In this document: positions 26,181 to 35,280 of the stretch, piece by piece
How positions within the stretch are numbered: position 1 is the stretch's first letter
Layout: every line of letters begins with the position of its first letter
Assembly: GCF_014202935.1 (NCBI RefSeq)
Contig: NZ_JACHHX010000014.1
Coordinates: 1 to 64,000, forward strand
Source of the DNA: Rehaibacterium terrae
GTDB taxonomy: Bacteria; Pseudomonadota; Gammaproteobacteria; Xanthomonadales; Xanthomonadaceae
Length of the DNA stretch: 64,000 nucleotides
Reading direction: 5' to 3'
The notes under the pieces: generated by a model
Told to the model about the DNA's origin: nothing
The model's input: the letters and a program-made list of their open reading frames with translations, nothing else
Databases searched by the model: none
Made by a program: the position numbers and the translations under genes

Positions 26181-27725
26181 TCAGGCTTCCGGTGCGGCCG
26201 CCCTGGCCCGGCGGTAGCTGCGGATCTCGCCCGAGCGCAGCCGCGCCCAGTAACGGTCGGTCTCGCGCTTGACCACCGGCATCAGCAGGTACACGCCGAT
26301 CAGGTTCGGGATCGCCATGATGAACAGCAGGCCGTCGGCCAGATCGACGATGCTGCCGAGCTGCATCGTGCAGCCGACCACCACCATCGCCAGGTAGAAG
26401 AACTTGAAGCCGTACAGCACGGCCTTGGACTCCCGCGCCAGGAAGCTGGCCGCCTTGGCGCCGTAGTAGCCCCAGGTGATGGTGGTGGAGAAGGCGAACA
26501 GGAACACGATCGCCGCCAGCACCGGCGGGAACCACGGCATCACCGTGGCGAACGCGGCCGAGGTCAGCTGCACGCCTTCCACGCCCTCGCCGCCGATGTA
26601 GGCGCCGGTGATGATGATGACCAGCGCCGACATGGTGCAGATCACCACGGTATCGGCGAACGGCTCCCACAGCGCGACCATGCCGGCGGTGACCGGCTCC
26701 TTGGTCTTGATCGTGGAGTGGGCGATGGCCGACGAACCCAGGCCGGCCTCGTTGGAGAACGCCGCGCGGCGGAAGCCGACGATCAGCGCGCCGAGCACGC
26801 CGCCGGTGACGCCCTCGGCGGTGAAGGCGCCGTCGAGGATGGCGCCGATCGCGGCAGGAATCTGGCCGACGTTGCTGAACAGCACCACCAGACAGGCGAG
26901 GATGTAGAGCGCGGCCATGCTCGGCACCAGCTTGGCGGTGACGTTGCCGATGCGGGTGATGCCGCCGATCACGACCACGCCGGCCAGCACCGCGTAGCCC
27001 AGGCCGAACAGCCAGGCCTTGCCGGCCAGGAAACCCGTCGCGCCGCCGGTGGCGGCGAGCATCTGCGAATAGGCCTGATTGGCCTGGAACATGGCACCGG
27101 CGCCGATCGCGCCAAGCATGGTGCAGACCGCGAAGACGATGGCGAGCACCCAGCCGAAGGTCTTGAGCTTGGGATAGTTCGCGCCCAGGCCGCGGCTGAG
27201 GTAGTACATCGGGCCGCCGGAGATCGTGCCGTCGGCCTTTTCCAGCCGATACATCAGACCCAGCGTGCATTCGACGTACTTGGTCGACATCGCCAGCAGG
27301 CCGGCCAGGATCATCCAGAACGTCGCGCCCGGCCCACCGATGGTGATCGCCACCGCCACGCCGGCGATGTTGCCCAGGCCCACCGTGCCGGAGACAGCCG
27401 AGGTCAGCGCCTGGAAGTAGCTCACCTCGCCGGGATTCTTCGGGTCGGTGTAGTCGCCGCGCAGCAGGCGGAAGCCGTGCGCGAAGCCGCGGATGTTGAT
27501 GAAGCGGAAGTACAGGGTGAAGACGATGCCGGCCAGGATCAGCCAGCCGACGATCAGCGGGAACTGGTTGCCGTTCACCGGCACCGCATAGAAGATCGCG
27601 GACGAGATGGCGTCGGCGACCGGTGCGACGGCGGCATCGATGCGCTCGTCCAGGCCCGCCCCGGCGGCCGGCGTCGGAAGGACTGCGAGGAGCGCGGAAA
27701 CCGCGGCAAGCAGGCGATACAGCAT
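26181..27725 (-). CDS. alanine/glycine:cation symporter (AGCS family)
   Basis: A 514-residue sodium- or proton-coupled transporter for alanine, glycine or similar. Family signatures are SAVSGTVGLGNIAGVAVAIT, GGPGATFWMILAGLLAMSTKY, ECTLGLMYR, GGPMYYLSRGLG, and RAAFSNEAGLGSSAIAHS. A hydrophobic N-terminal stretch (residues 4-24) resembles a signal peptide, as in some longer AGCS proteins. The ATG at 27725 follows AAGGGGACGG; a start at 27770 would extend into a region without signal. It lies 13 bases upstream of the DAACS gene; the two probably form one transcript for amino acid uptake. Confidence 0.92.
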   Translation of the reverse strand: MLYRLLAAVSALLAVLPTPAAGAGLDERIDAAVAPVADAISSAIFYAVPVNGNQFPLIVGWLILAGIVFTLYFRFINIRGFAHGFRLLRGDYTDPKNPGEVSYFQALTSAVSGTVGLGNIAGVAVAITIGGPGATFWMILAGLLAMSTKYVECTLGLMYRLEKADGTISGGPMYYLSRGLGANYPKLKTFGWVLAIVFAVCTMLGAIGAGAMFQANQAYSQMLAATGGATGFLAGKAWLFGLGYAVLAGVVVIGGITRIGNVTAKLVPSMAALYILACLVVLFSNVGQIPAAIGAILDGAFTAEGVTGGVLGALIVGFRRAAFSNEAGLGSSAIAHSTIKTKEPVTAGMVALWEPFADTVVICTMSALVIIITGAYIGGEGVEGVQLTSAAFATVMPWFPPVLAAIVFLFAFSTTITWGYYGAKAASFLARESKAVLYGFKFFYLAMVVVGCTMQLGSIVDLADGLLFIMAIPNLIGVYLLMPVVKRETDRYWARLRSGEIRSYRRARAAAPEA

Positions 27726-27840
27726 TCGACCGTCCCCTTGGGAATTCACACGAAGCCCCGGAGCATACACCAGCCGTCCCGGCCGGCTCAGTGCCGCGGG
27801 TCGGGCCGGCGATGTTGCAGTGCAACCACGACGGGCGCCG

Positions 27841-29517
27841 TCACTCGCCGCGCCGGTGCGCCGGGTAGTGCGGCGGCAATGCGGCCTCGCCGCTCATCCG
27901 CCCCGCCGGGGCAGCGAACGCCGGCGGCCGACGGAAAGCCTCCCGCAGCCGCGCCAGCGCGACCTCGCCATCGCCACCGCCCCAGCGCGCGGCATCGAGC
28001 GCGCGCACGGCTTCGGCCTGTGCGGGGTCGCACAACCTTTCGGCCAGCGCCGTCAGACCGTGCGGACGCGGCGGCGGGGCGGCGGTGAGCAGGGCCTCGG
28101 TGATGGCCGGCAAATCGCCCTGCGCCAGTGCGCGCCGCAACACCGGCGGAGGTCGCGATGGCGACGCCGCACCGGCATCGCGGCTGCGCGACGCCGACAC
28201 CGTCGCGCGCCCCCGGCGCCAGCCCCAAACCAGGGTCGCCAGCCACAGCGCCGCCAGTCCGGCGGTGAGCCACGGCCAGGGCAGCCCGATGGCGGAGGCC
28301 GGCGCATCGGTCCGGGGCGCGTCCGTCGGCTCGGCAGCGGGCACCGCCGCCGTGGGCGGCGCGTGCGTTGCGACCGGGACGCCGATGCCGGGCTGCAGGG
28401 CGATGCGCAACGCCGGCAGTTCGGCACGCGCGGCGCGGTCATGCTCCACGTCCCACCAGTCGATGCCGAACGCGGGAATCGCGAGCGTGCCCGGCCGGGC
28501 GGCGACGACCGCGAAACGGCGCGTCCACTCGACCACGGGACGGCCGTCGCGCACGCGCTCGCGCACGGCCGGGGCTTCGGGATAGATCTGCACGCCGTCG
28601 ATGGCGGGCAGTGCGATTTCCGGGAACTGCTCGGCGGTGATGCCTTCGGCCTCGGCGCGCACGGTGAGCGTGAACGGTTCGCCGGCGCGGGCGGTGTCCG
28701 GCGCGTCCTCGAAGCGCAGCTCGATGCGCCGTGCCGGCAACCAGGGCCGGGCGGCAGCGGGCGGGCGCGGCCGCACTTCGAGCACGAACGGCTCGCCGAG
28801 CGCGTTGAGGATCTGCCCGGTGCCGAAGCGCGAGCCGGCGCCGCCGAGGGTGCGGCCGCGGAAACGTGCCGGCGGCAGCTCCAGCGCACCGCTGCGTTCG
28901 GGGATCAGCACGTAGCGGCGCTCGACGACGGTGTAGCGGATGCCGTCGAGCACGCGCACGTAGTTGCTGTCCTCGCCGAGCCGGCGCAGCACGGCGCCGG
29001 CCGGCTCGGGCGCGTCGAGCTGGCCTTCGAGCAGGGTGACGGTGTAATGCAGGCGCACGGTGTAGACGACCGCCTGCTGCACGTAGGGCGTGGTGGTTTC
29101 GATTTCGGTTTCGAGGAACACCGGGTCGCCGGCGGCGGCCGAGCGGGGGCGTGGCGCGGTCACGGTGAGGGTGAGCGGCGCAGTGCGGTCGCTGCCGACG
29201 GCGATCGGCGGAATGGTGAGTTCGCCGATGCGGCGCGGCTCCAGCGCCACCGCCCACAGCGCGCGGGTGACGGCGCGGCCGTTGGCGATGCTGGCCTCGC
29301 TGCGGCTGGAACTGCCACGGATGTCGAAGTCGGCGGCCAGCGGCGAAAAATCCGGCCGCGCCATGCTGTCGGTGACCTCGATGTTCAGCGTCACCGTCTC
29401 GCCCAGCTCGATGCGGTCGCGGTCGAGCCAGGCGCGCGGGGTGGCACCGGTGGCGTCGATGGACAGCAGCAGGCACGCGAGCGCCAGCGATAACGTCGGA
29501 AATAGCGACCGCTTCAT
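27841..29517 (-). CDS. batD: BatD-family protein (oxygen tolerance)
   Basis: A 558-residue exported membrane protein. After the signal peptide (MKRSLFPTLSLALACLLLS) come repeated immunoglobulin-like beta domains typical of BatD (ELGETVTLNIEVTDS..., PVFLETEIETTTPYVQQAVV). One transmembrane helix lies near residue 430 (PWPWLTAGLAALWLATLVWG), then a cytoplasmic helical tail. The start overlaps the BatB/C stop by four bases. Last gene of the moxR/bat cluster, whose products are linked to aerotolerance and envelope integrity in other bacteria. Confidence 0.88.
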   Translation of the reverse strand: MKRSLFPTLSLALACLLLSIDATGATPRAWLDRDRIELGETVTLNIEVTDSMARPDFSPLAADFDIRGSSSRSEASIANGRAVTRALWAVALEPRRIGELTIPPIAVGSDRTAPLTLTVTAPRPRSAAAGDPVFLETEIETTTPYVQQAVVYTVRLHYTVTLLEGQLDAPEPAGAVLRRLGEDSNYVRVLDGIRYTVVERRYVLIPERSGALELPPARFRGRTLGGAGSRFGTGQILNALGEPFVLEVRPRPPAAARPWLPARRIELRFEDAPDTARAGEPFTLTVRAEAEGITAEQFPEIALPAIDGVQIYPEAPAVRERVRDGRPVVEWTRRFAVVAARPGTLAIPAFGIDWWDVEHDRAARAELPALRIALQPGIGVPVATHAPPTAAVPAAEPTDAPRTDAPASAIGLPWPWLTAGLAALWLATLVWGWRRGRATVSASRSRDAGAASPSRPPPVLRRALAQGDLPAITEALLTAAPPPRPHGLTALAERLCDPAQAEAVRALDAARWGGGDGEVALARLREAFRRPPAFAAPAGRMSGEAALPPHYPAHRRGE

Positions 29518-31313
29518 CGGGGCGGGTGTCCTTCGCTGAGTCGACGCTGGTATTCCAGCGCGAATTTGCGCCGCAGCAGGCCGCCCGGATCGTCCGGCAC
29601 GCGGCGCAGCCACTGTTCGATGGCGCGGCGCTGCTCCTCCTCGGCGAGCGCGGCGGCATCGAGCGGAGATTCGTCCTCAGCCGGCGACCGGCCCTGCTCC
29701 AGCGCCTGCTGCATGGCCTCGCGCAGCGCCTGCTCGGCAGCGGCGGCCTCCTCCTCGCTCAGCGGCGAGTCCTGCTCGCCTTCGGCGCCTTGCTGCGGAC
29801 CGGATTCGCCCGACGAGTCGTCGCCCTCCTCCGGCGGCGAAGACTCGCCGGAAGCGTCACCCTTCTCGCCCTGCGCGCGCTCGGATTTCTCGTCGGGTTC
29901 GCCGGGCTCGCCCTCGCCGCCCGCGCCCGCTTCCGGCGGCGGCTGTTGCGCCAGCCAGTCCCGCAGGGCCTGCCGGTTGGCGGCGGCATCGGCGAAGTCG
30001 GGATCGCGCGCCAGTGCTTCGTCGTAGGCCTGCAGGGCGGCGTCGAACCGCCCGGCCTGCGCGAGCGCATTGCCGCGGTTGTAATGCGACACGGCATCGT
30101 CGCGCTGCGACCAGGCGGCGATGGCGGCCTCCCAGTCCTGCTGGCGATAGGCGGCGGCGCCGGCCAATGCCGGATCGTGGGCGAGCCGGCGCGCCTGTTC
30201 GGCGTCACCGTCCTGCAGGGCGCGCCAGGCGCGCTGGTCGTCGCGCAGCCACAGCGCAGCCCAGTCGACCGCCTGCACCGGCGGCGCCGGCAGCCACAGC
30301 GCGCCCACCAGCAGCACCATCAGCACGCCGCGGCGGAAGCCAAGCAGCGCCAGCGCCAGCAAGGCCGGCAGCAGCCAGTAGCCCGCGTCGTGCCAGCGCA
30401 GCGCCTCGCCCCCGCCGGCCTGCGCCTGCGCGGCGCGCGGGTCGAGCACATCCAGCGTCTGCAGATCGGAGGCGTCGGCCTGCAGGACGGCGAAGCGTCC
30501 GCCACCGGCCTCGGCCACGGCGCGCAGCGCGTCGCCGTCCAGCCGCGCGATGCGCAGCCGGCCTGCGCCATCGGTGACGAAACCGCCGTCGGCCTGCCGC
30601 ACCGGTGCGCCTTCCGGGGTGCCGACGGCAAGCGCGGAGACCCGGATACCGGCGGCATGCGCCGCGCGGGCGGACGCCACGACGGCGGTGGGGTCGTCGA
30701 AAGCCGAGGCGATCAGCAGGATGTCGCCGCGCGCATGGCCGGCATTGGCGAGCAGCGTACGGGCATGGGCGATGGCGCGGTCGCCGCGCTGGCCGTCGAC
30801 CGGCATCAGCGTGGGATCGAGCGCGTCGAGCAGGTTGCGCAGGTTGCCGACGTCGTCGGTCAGCGGGGCGACGGTGAAGGCATCGCCGGCGTAGGCCAGC
30901 AGCGCGATCGGCCCGCCCTGGCGCAGTTCGAGCAGTTGCGCCAGCTTGAGGCGTGCGCGCAGCAGCCGGCTCGGCGGCGTATCGGCCGCCGACATCGCGC
31001 TCGACAGCTCCAACGCGACCACCAATGGCGCGTCGCTCTGCCAGAGTTCGACCGGCTGCTGCCGCCAGGCCGGGCCGGCCAGCGCGGTCACCGCAAGCGT
31101 CCAGGCCAGCACGATGCCGAACAGGCCGAGGTGGCGACGGCGCGGCGGTGCGGCTTCGAGCAGGGCCGGCAGCAGGTGCGGATCGACGGCCCGCCGCCAC
31201 ACGTCGTCCCGCGTCTGGCGACGCCGCCACAGCCAGACGACGACAGGCAACGCCGGCACCGCCCAGAACCATTCCGGGCGGAGGAAATGCGGCCACAGCG
31301 CGGTGAGGTTCAT
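29514..31313 (-). CDS. fused BatB (VWA) and BatC (TPR) protein
   Basis: A 599-residue protein combining two Bat functions. Residues 1-330 are BatB-like: membrane helices near 13-30 and 62-80, a von Willebrand A domain from about 96 to 270, and a helix near 300-320. Residues about 345-460 hold TPR motifs (SHYNRGNALAQAGRFDAALQ, YDEALARDPDFADAAANRQA). An acidic, serine-rich, low-complexity linker follows (about 475-555), then a conserved C-terminus (EQWLRRVPDDPGGLLRRKF). The metal-binding (MIDAS) motif, normally DxSxS, reads ELSSA from E102, so metal binding is probably lost. Both ends overlap neighbours by four bases. Confidence 0.87.
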   Translation of the reverse strand: MNLTALWPHFLRPEWFWAVPALPVVVWLWRRRQTRDDVWRRAVDPHLLPALLEAAPPRRRHLGLFGIVLAWTLAVTALAGPAWRQQPVELWQSDAPLVVALELSSAMSAADTPPSRLLRARLKLAQLLELRQGGPIALLAYAGDAFTVAPLTDDVGNLRNLLDALDPTLMPVDGQRGDRAIAHARTLLANAGHARGDILLIASAFDDPTAVVASARAAHAAGIRVSALAVGTPEGAPVRQADGGFVTDGAGRLRIARLDGDALRAVAEAGGGRFAVLQADASDLQTLDVLDPRAAQAQAGGGEALRWHDAGYWLLPALLALALLGFRRGVLMVLLVGALWLPAPPVQAVDWAALWLRDDQRAWRALQDGDAEQARRLAHDPALAGAAAYRQQDWEAAIAAWSQRDDAVSHYNRGNALAQAGRFDAALQAYDEALARDPDFADAAANRQALRDWLAQQPPPEAGAGGEGEPGEPDEKSERAQGEKGDASGESSPPEEGDDSSGESGPQQGAEGEQDSPLSEEEAAAAEQALREAMQQALEQGRSPAEDESPLDAAALAEEEQRRAIEQWLRRVPDDPGGLLRRKFALEYQRRLSEGHPPR

Positions 31314-32305
31314 GCGCGCGCCTCCCGCCGCGGCACCGCCAGCGCCAGCAAGGTCAGCACCAGCGCCGTGCCGAGCGGCCAGGGATACAGCTCGCGCCGC
31401 GGGCGCTGCGGCCGGCCTTCGTGGGTGATGGCTTCGAGCCGGTCGAGCTCGGCGTAGATGCCGGCCAGTTCGTCGGTGTCGCGGGCGCGGAAGAAGCGGC
31501 CGCCGGTCCGCGCGCTGATCGCGCGCAGCGCATCCTCGTCGATCTCCGGCTCGCTGCGCCCGAACGGCAGCCCGAACGCGCCGCTGCGCACCTCGCCGCC
31601 GAAGCCGATGGTGTGGACGCGGATACGCTCGAGTACGGCCAGTTCGGCCGCCTTCTCGGGCGGCACCACACCGGCGTTGTTGACCCCGTCGGTGAGCAGG
31701 ATGATCACCCGGTTCGGGTTCGGGCGCTCGGGATCGGCCTGCTCGCGCAGCCGCTTGACCGACAGCGCCAGCGCGTCGCCGATGGCCGTCTCGCGACCGG
31801 CCAGGCCGACCACGCTGTCGAGCACCTGTTGGCGTACGGTTTCCAGATCGAAGGTGAGCGGCGTGACCGCGTACGCGCGCTGGCCGAACAGCACCAGGCC
31901 GACCCGGTCGCCGGCGCGGCGGTCGAGGAAGTCGGCGAGCACCGCCTTGACCGCGGTCAGCCGATCCACTGGCCGCCCGGCCAGACGCATGTCGGTCTCG
32001 CTCATGCTGCCGGACAGATCCACCGCCAGCATCAGGTCGCGGCCGCTGCGCGGCGGCATGTCGGCCTCGGCCAGCGCCTGTGGTCGCGCCAGCGCCACGC
32101 ACAGCAACGCCCACACCAGCCACAGCCAGCGCGGCGCGCCACGCAGGCCGGCGCGACCGGGCGCGATGCCGGCGAGCGCGGCGATCTCCTGGCGATGCGG
32201 CAGCCGCAGCGCCGCGGCGTGGCTGCGCGCGGCCGGCAGCAGCCGCTGCCACAGCCACGGCAGCGGCAGCAGGGCGAGCAGCCAGGGCCAGACAAACTCA
32301 GGCAT
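31310..32305 (-). CDS. batA: BatA-family VWA membrane protein
   Basis: A 331-residue membrane-anchored von Willebrand A protein. N-terminal helices at about 5-22 and 58-75 precede the VWA domain, whose MIDAS motif is intact (LAVDLSGSMSETDM, later LLTDGVNNAG and TAIGDALALSV). A C-terminal helix (YPWPLGTALVLTLLALAVP) completes the BatA layout. The ATG at 32305 overlaps the DUF4381 stop by eight bases. It presumably associates with BatB/C and MoxR in a membrane complex. Confidence 0.9.
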   Translation of the reverse strand: MPEFVWPWLLALLPLPWLWQRLLPAARSHAAALRLPHRQEIAALAGIAPGRAGLRGAPRWLWLVWALLCVALARPQALAEADMPPRSGRDLMLAVDLSGSMSETDMRLAGRPVDRLTAVKAVLADFLDRRAGDRVGLVLFGQRAYAVTPLTFDLETVRQQVLDSVVGLAGRETAIGDALALSVKRLREQADPERPNPNRVIILLTDGVNNAGVVPPEKAAELAVLERIRVHTIGFGGEVRSGAFGLPFGRSEPEIDEDALRAISARTGGRFFRARDTDELAGIYAELDRLEAITHEGRPQRPRRELYPWPLGTALVLTLLALAVPRREARA

Positions 32306-32762
32306 CACCCGGCTCCGCCAGTGTCAGCAGCCGGTCTCGAACCAGCGCACGCAGCGCCTCGCGCGGCCAGTCGCCGGCGGACGGGCGGAACGGCGCCTCC
32401 AAAAGCGCACGCCCCACGCCCTGCGAGAACGCGCGGCGCGGGTCGTCGCCATCGAGGAAGCGCAGCCAGGCCTCGCCGGCCAGGGCGGCCGCGGCCGGGT
32501 CGCGCAGGCGCGCGGCGCGGCGCAGCAGCGAGGACAGCGCGGCGGCTTCCTCGGCGGCGTCGCGCGCGGTGGCCAATGCCGTGTCGAACTCGGCCAGCAG
32601 CGCGCGACGACGGCGGCGGCGGCGCCAGGCGCGCAAGGCGCGGCGAGCGAGCGCGACGATGACGATCAGCGCCAGCGCGATCAGTACCCACCACCCGGGC
32701 GCGGGCGGCCACAGGCCCGGCTCGGGCGGCAGATGGATGTCGCGCAGCGGCGGCAGGTTCAT
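32298..32762 (-). CDS. DUF4381 membrane protein of the bat cluster
   Basis: A 154-residue protein with one transmembrane helix (about 26-44), a very basic stretch just after it (WRRRRRRRALL) and a helical cytoplasmic domain. DUF4381 proteins are found between DUF58 and batA in moxR clusters, as here. The start lies in the DUF58 stop region (four-base overlap). No biochemical role is known. Confidence 0.82.
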   Translation of the reverse strand: MNLPPLRDIHLPPEPGLWPPAPGWWVLIALALIVIVALARRALRAWRRRRRRRALLAEFDTALATARDAAEEAAALSSLLRRAARLRDPAAAALAGEAWLRFLDGDDPRRAFSQGVGRALLEAPFRPSAGDWPREALRALVRDRLLTLAEPGDA

Positions 32763-33670
32763 GCCACCTCCGCCTGGCGGGCCTGCCAGAGCGAGAGCAG
32801 CGGTTCGATCGGGTCGTCGCTGCGCAGCACGCGGCAGCCGACGCGCAGGCGCGTCAGCCGCGCCTGCGCGGCATCGAGGCGGGCGGCGAAGGTCTCCATC
32901 CACGCCGCGCGCACCCGCCCATCGCCCAGGTCGAGTTCGTGGCGCTGCGCGGCCTGGATCGGCAGGCGCGCGACGGGCGGGTCGAGTTCCAGCGGATCGG
33001 CCAGCAGCACGCAGGCCACGTCCATGTGCGCCGACAGCGCGGCCAGCCGTGCGTCGGGCACGTCCCGCAGACTGTGCGGGTCGGCCAGCAACAGCACGCG
33101 CGCGCCCGGGTGCAGCAGGCGGGCGGCATTGCGCAGCGCGTGGTCGAGCCCGTCGTCGGCTGCGGGCGGTCCGGCATACCAGCGCGCCAGCGCGCCGAGC
33201 ACATGCAGCACGCCGCGCGCGCCGCCGGCCGGCGCCACCGGCGCCTCGCCGCGACTGCCGCGCAGCGCGGCAACGCGGTCGCCGGCGCGTTGCGCGGCCC
33301 AGGCCAGCAGCGCCCCGGCGCGCGCCGCCTGCACCGACTTGAAGCGTGCGCGGGTGCCGAAATACAGGCGCGGATCGGTGTCGCAGACCAGCAACGTGAC
33401 CCGTTCGCGCTCGGCGTGGAAGAGTTTGGTATGCGCGCGCCCGGTGCGGGCGGTGACGCGCCAGTCGATGTGCCGCACCTCGTCGCCCGGCGAATACGGC
33501 CGCGACTCGGCGTACTCCATGCCGCGCCCGCGCAGCGCCGAACTGGCTGGCCCGTGGGTCGACCGCGCCGCCCGCCGCGCCGGCGGCCAGGCGCGCACCG
33601 CCTCACGCAGTGCGATCAGTTCGGCCAGATCGGGGCGCAGGCCGGAAGCGGTGGCGGGGAGTTCACTCAT
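32759..33670 (-). CDS. DUF58 protein of the moxR cluster
   Basis: A 303-residue cytoplasmic protein with the DUF58 signature: GRGMEYAESRPYSPGDEVRH followed by IDWRVTARTGRAHTKLFHAE, then a VWA-like core (VTLLVCDTDPRLYFGTR). DUF58 proteins accompany MoxR ATPases and VWA proteins and are thought to take part in assembly of protein complexes. It lies 113 bases after moxR, with two GGGACTC heptads just upstream of its start. Confidence 0.9.
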   Translation of the reverse strand: MSELPATASGLRPDLAELIALREAVRAWPPARRAARSTHGPASSALRGRGMEYAESRPYSPGDEVRHIDWRVTARTGRAHTKLFHAERERVTLLVCDTDPRLYFGTRARFKSVQAARAGALLAWAAQRAGDRVAALRGSRGEAPVAPAGGARGVLHVLGALARWYAGPPAADDGLDHALRNAARLLHPGARVLLLADPHSLRDVPDARLAALSAHMDVACVLLADPLELDPPVARLPIQAAQRHELDLGDGRVRAAWMETFAARLDAAQARLTRLRVGCRVLRSDDPIEPLLSLWQARQAEVA

Positions 33671-33783
33671 CGGGACTCGGGACTCGGAGCAAGCGTGATC
33701 ACGGGCTTCCCGGCATGCGGGCCAGACTCGCTGCGGCCTGTGCGCTGCACTTGCATCGAGCTGGCGACCTCAGCGTCGCTGGC

Positions 33784-34776
<993 letters not shown>

Positions 34777-34942
34777 GTGGCGAGTCTGTCGGGTACCGGT
34801 GGGGATTGACCAGCGGTCGGGGCGCGGGTTCACACGACGAACGCCACCCCGGCGCCGGAACCGTCAGCCTCGGCGCTCGCTGCCCCCGTGGCAAGTGACG
34901 AAAGCTGCCCCACCGACGGCAGAGGACGTTGCCCCGAAGCCG

Positions 34943-35040
34943 GAAACGAGTGGAGAGGAGCGAGAAGTGAGAGAAAAGCTGACTTCGACCAGCCGACGCT
35001 TTCGCTCACTTCCCACTCATCTGCACTCACTCCTCGTTTC
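34943..35040. repeat. 98-base imperfect inverted repeat, purine-rich then pyrimidine-rich
   Basis: The left arm begins GAAACGAG (34943-34950) and the right arm ends CTCGTTTC (35033-35040). Inside, AAGTGAGAGAAAAG pairs with CTTTCGCTCACTT with one mismatch and one bulge. The left half is nearly all purine and the right half nearly all pyrimidine, resembling copies A-C in style but not in sequence. Confidence 0.55.
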
Positions 35041-35100
35041 GGGATCGCGGCTTACGCCTCCTGCAGCCGGACGGGTCTGATGGTCGCTGCGGCCCTCTTT

Positions 35101-35167
35101 GTGGGAGCCGCCATGGTGGCGGTGCATGCACCGCCAGGGCGCCGGCTGCGGCCATGGCCGCTCCCGC
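35101..35167. repeat. REP-like inverted pair
   Basis: GTGGGAGCCGCCATGG (35101-35116) faces CCATGGCCGCTCCCGC (35152-35167); the two differ at two of 16 positions. The GTGGGAGCGGCCATGG type of palindromic sequence is familiar from Xanthomonadales and pseudomonads, where REP elements occur in inverted pairs mobilised by RAYT transposases. Confidence 0.55.
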
Positions 35168-35230
35168 AAGACGGCCGCAGCCGGCGGCCGCGGCGGCGCG
35201 GCGACCGGTCCGGCAACGAAGCCCGGAAAG

Positions 35231-35257
35231 ACGAAGGGCCGCAATGCGGCCCTTCGT
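35231..35257 (-). terminator. intrinsic terminator of the pil operon
   Basis: A perfect 12-bp stem (ACGAAGGGCCGC with its complement) and a three-base loop, followed on the minus strand by CTTTCC, lies 23 bases after the pilQ stop. Confidence 0.75.
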
Positions 35258-35280
35258 GTCTGCGCGTCCGTGACCCTCCG

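Larger units (their letters stand above)
34777..35280. other. 504-base gene-free region with repeats and a terminator
   Basis: No coding sequence is supported here. The region holds the upstream side of moxR, an imperfect hairpin element (34943-35040), a REP-like inverted pair (35101-35167) and the pilQ terminator (35231-35257), each listed separately. Confidence 0.8.
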
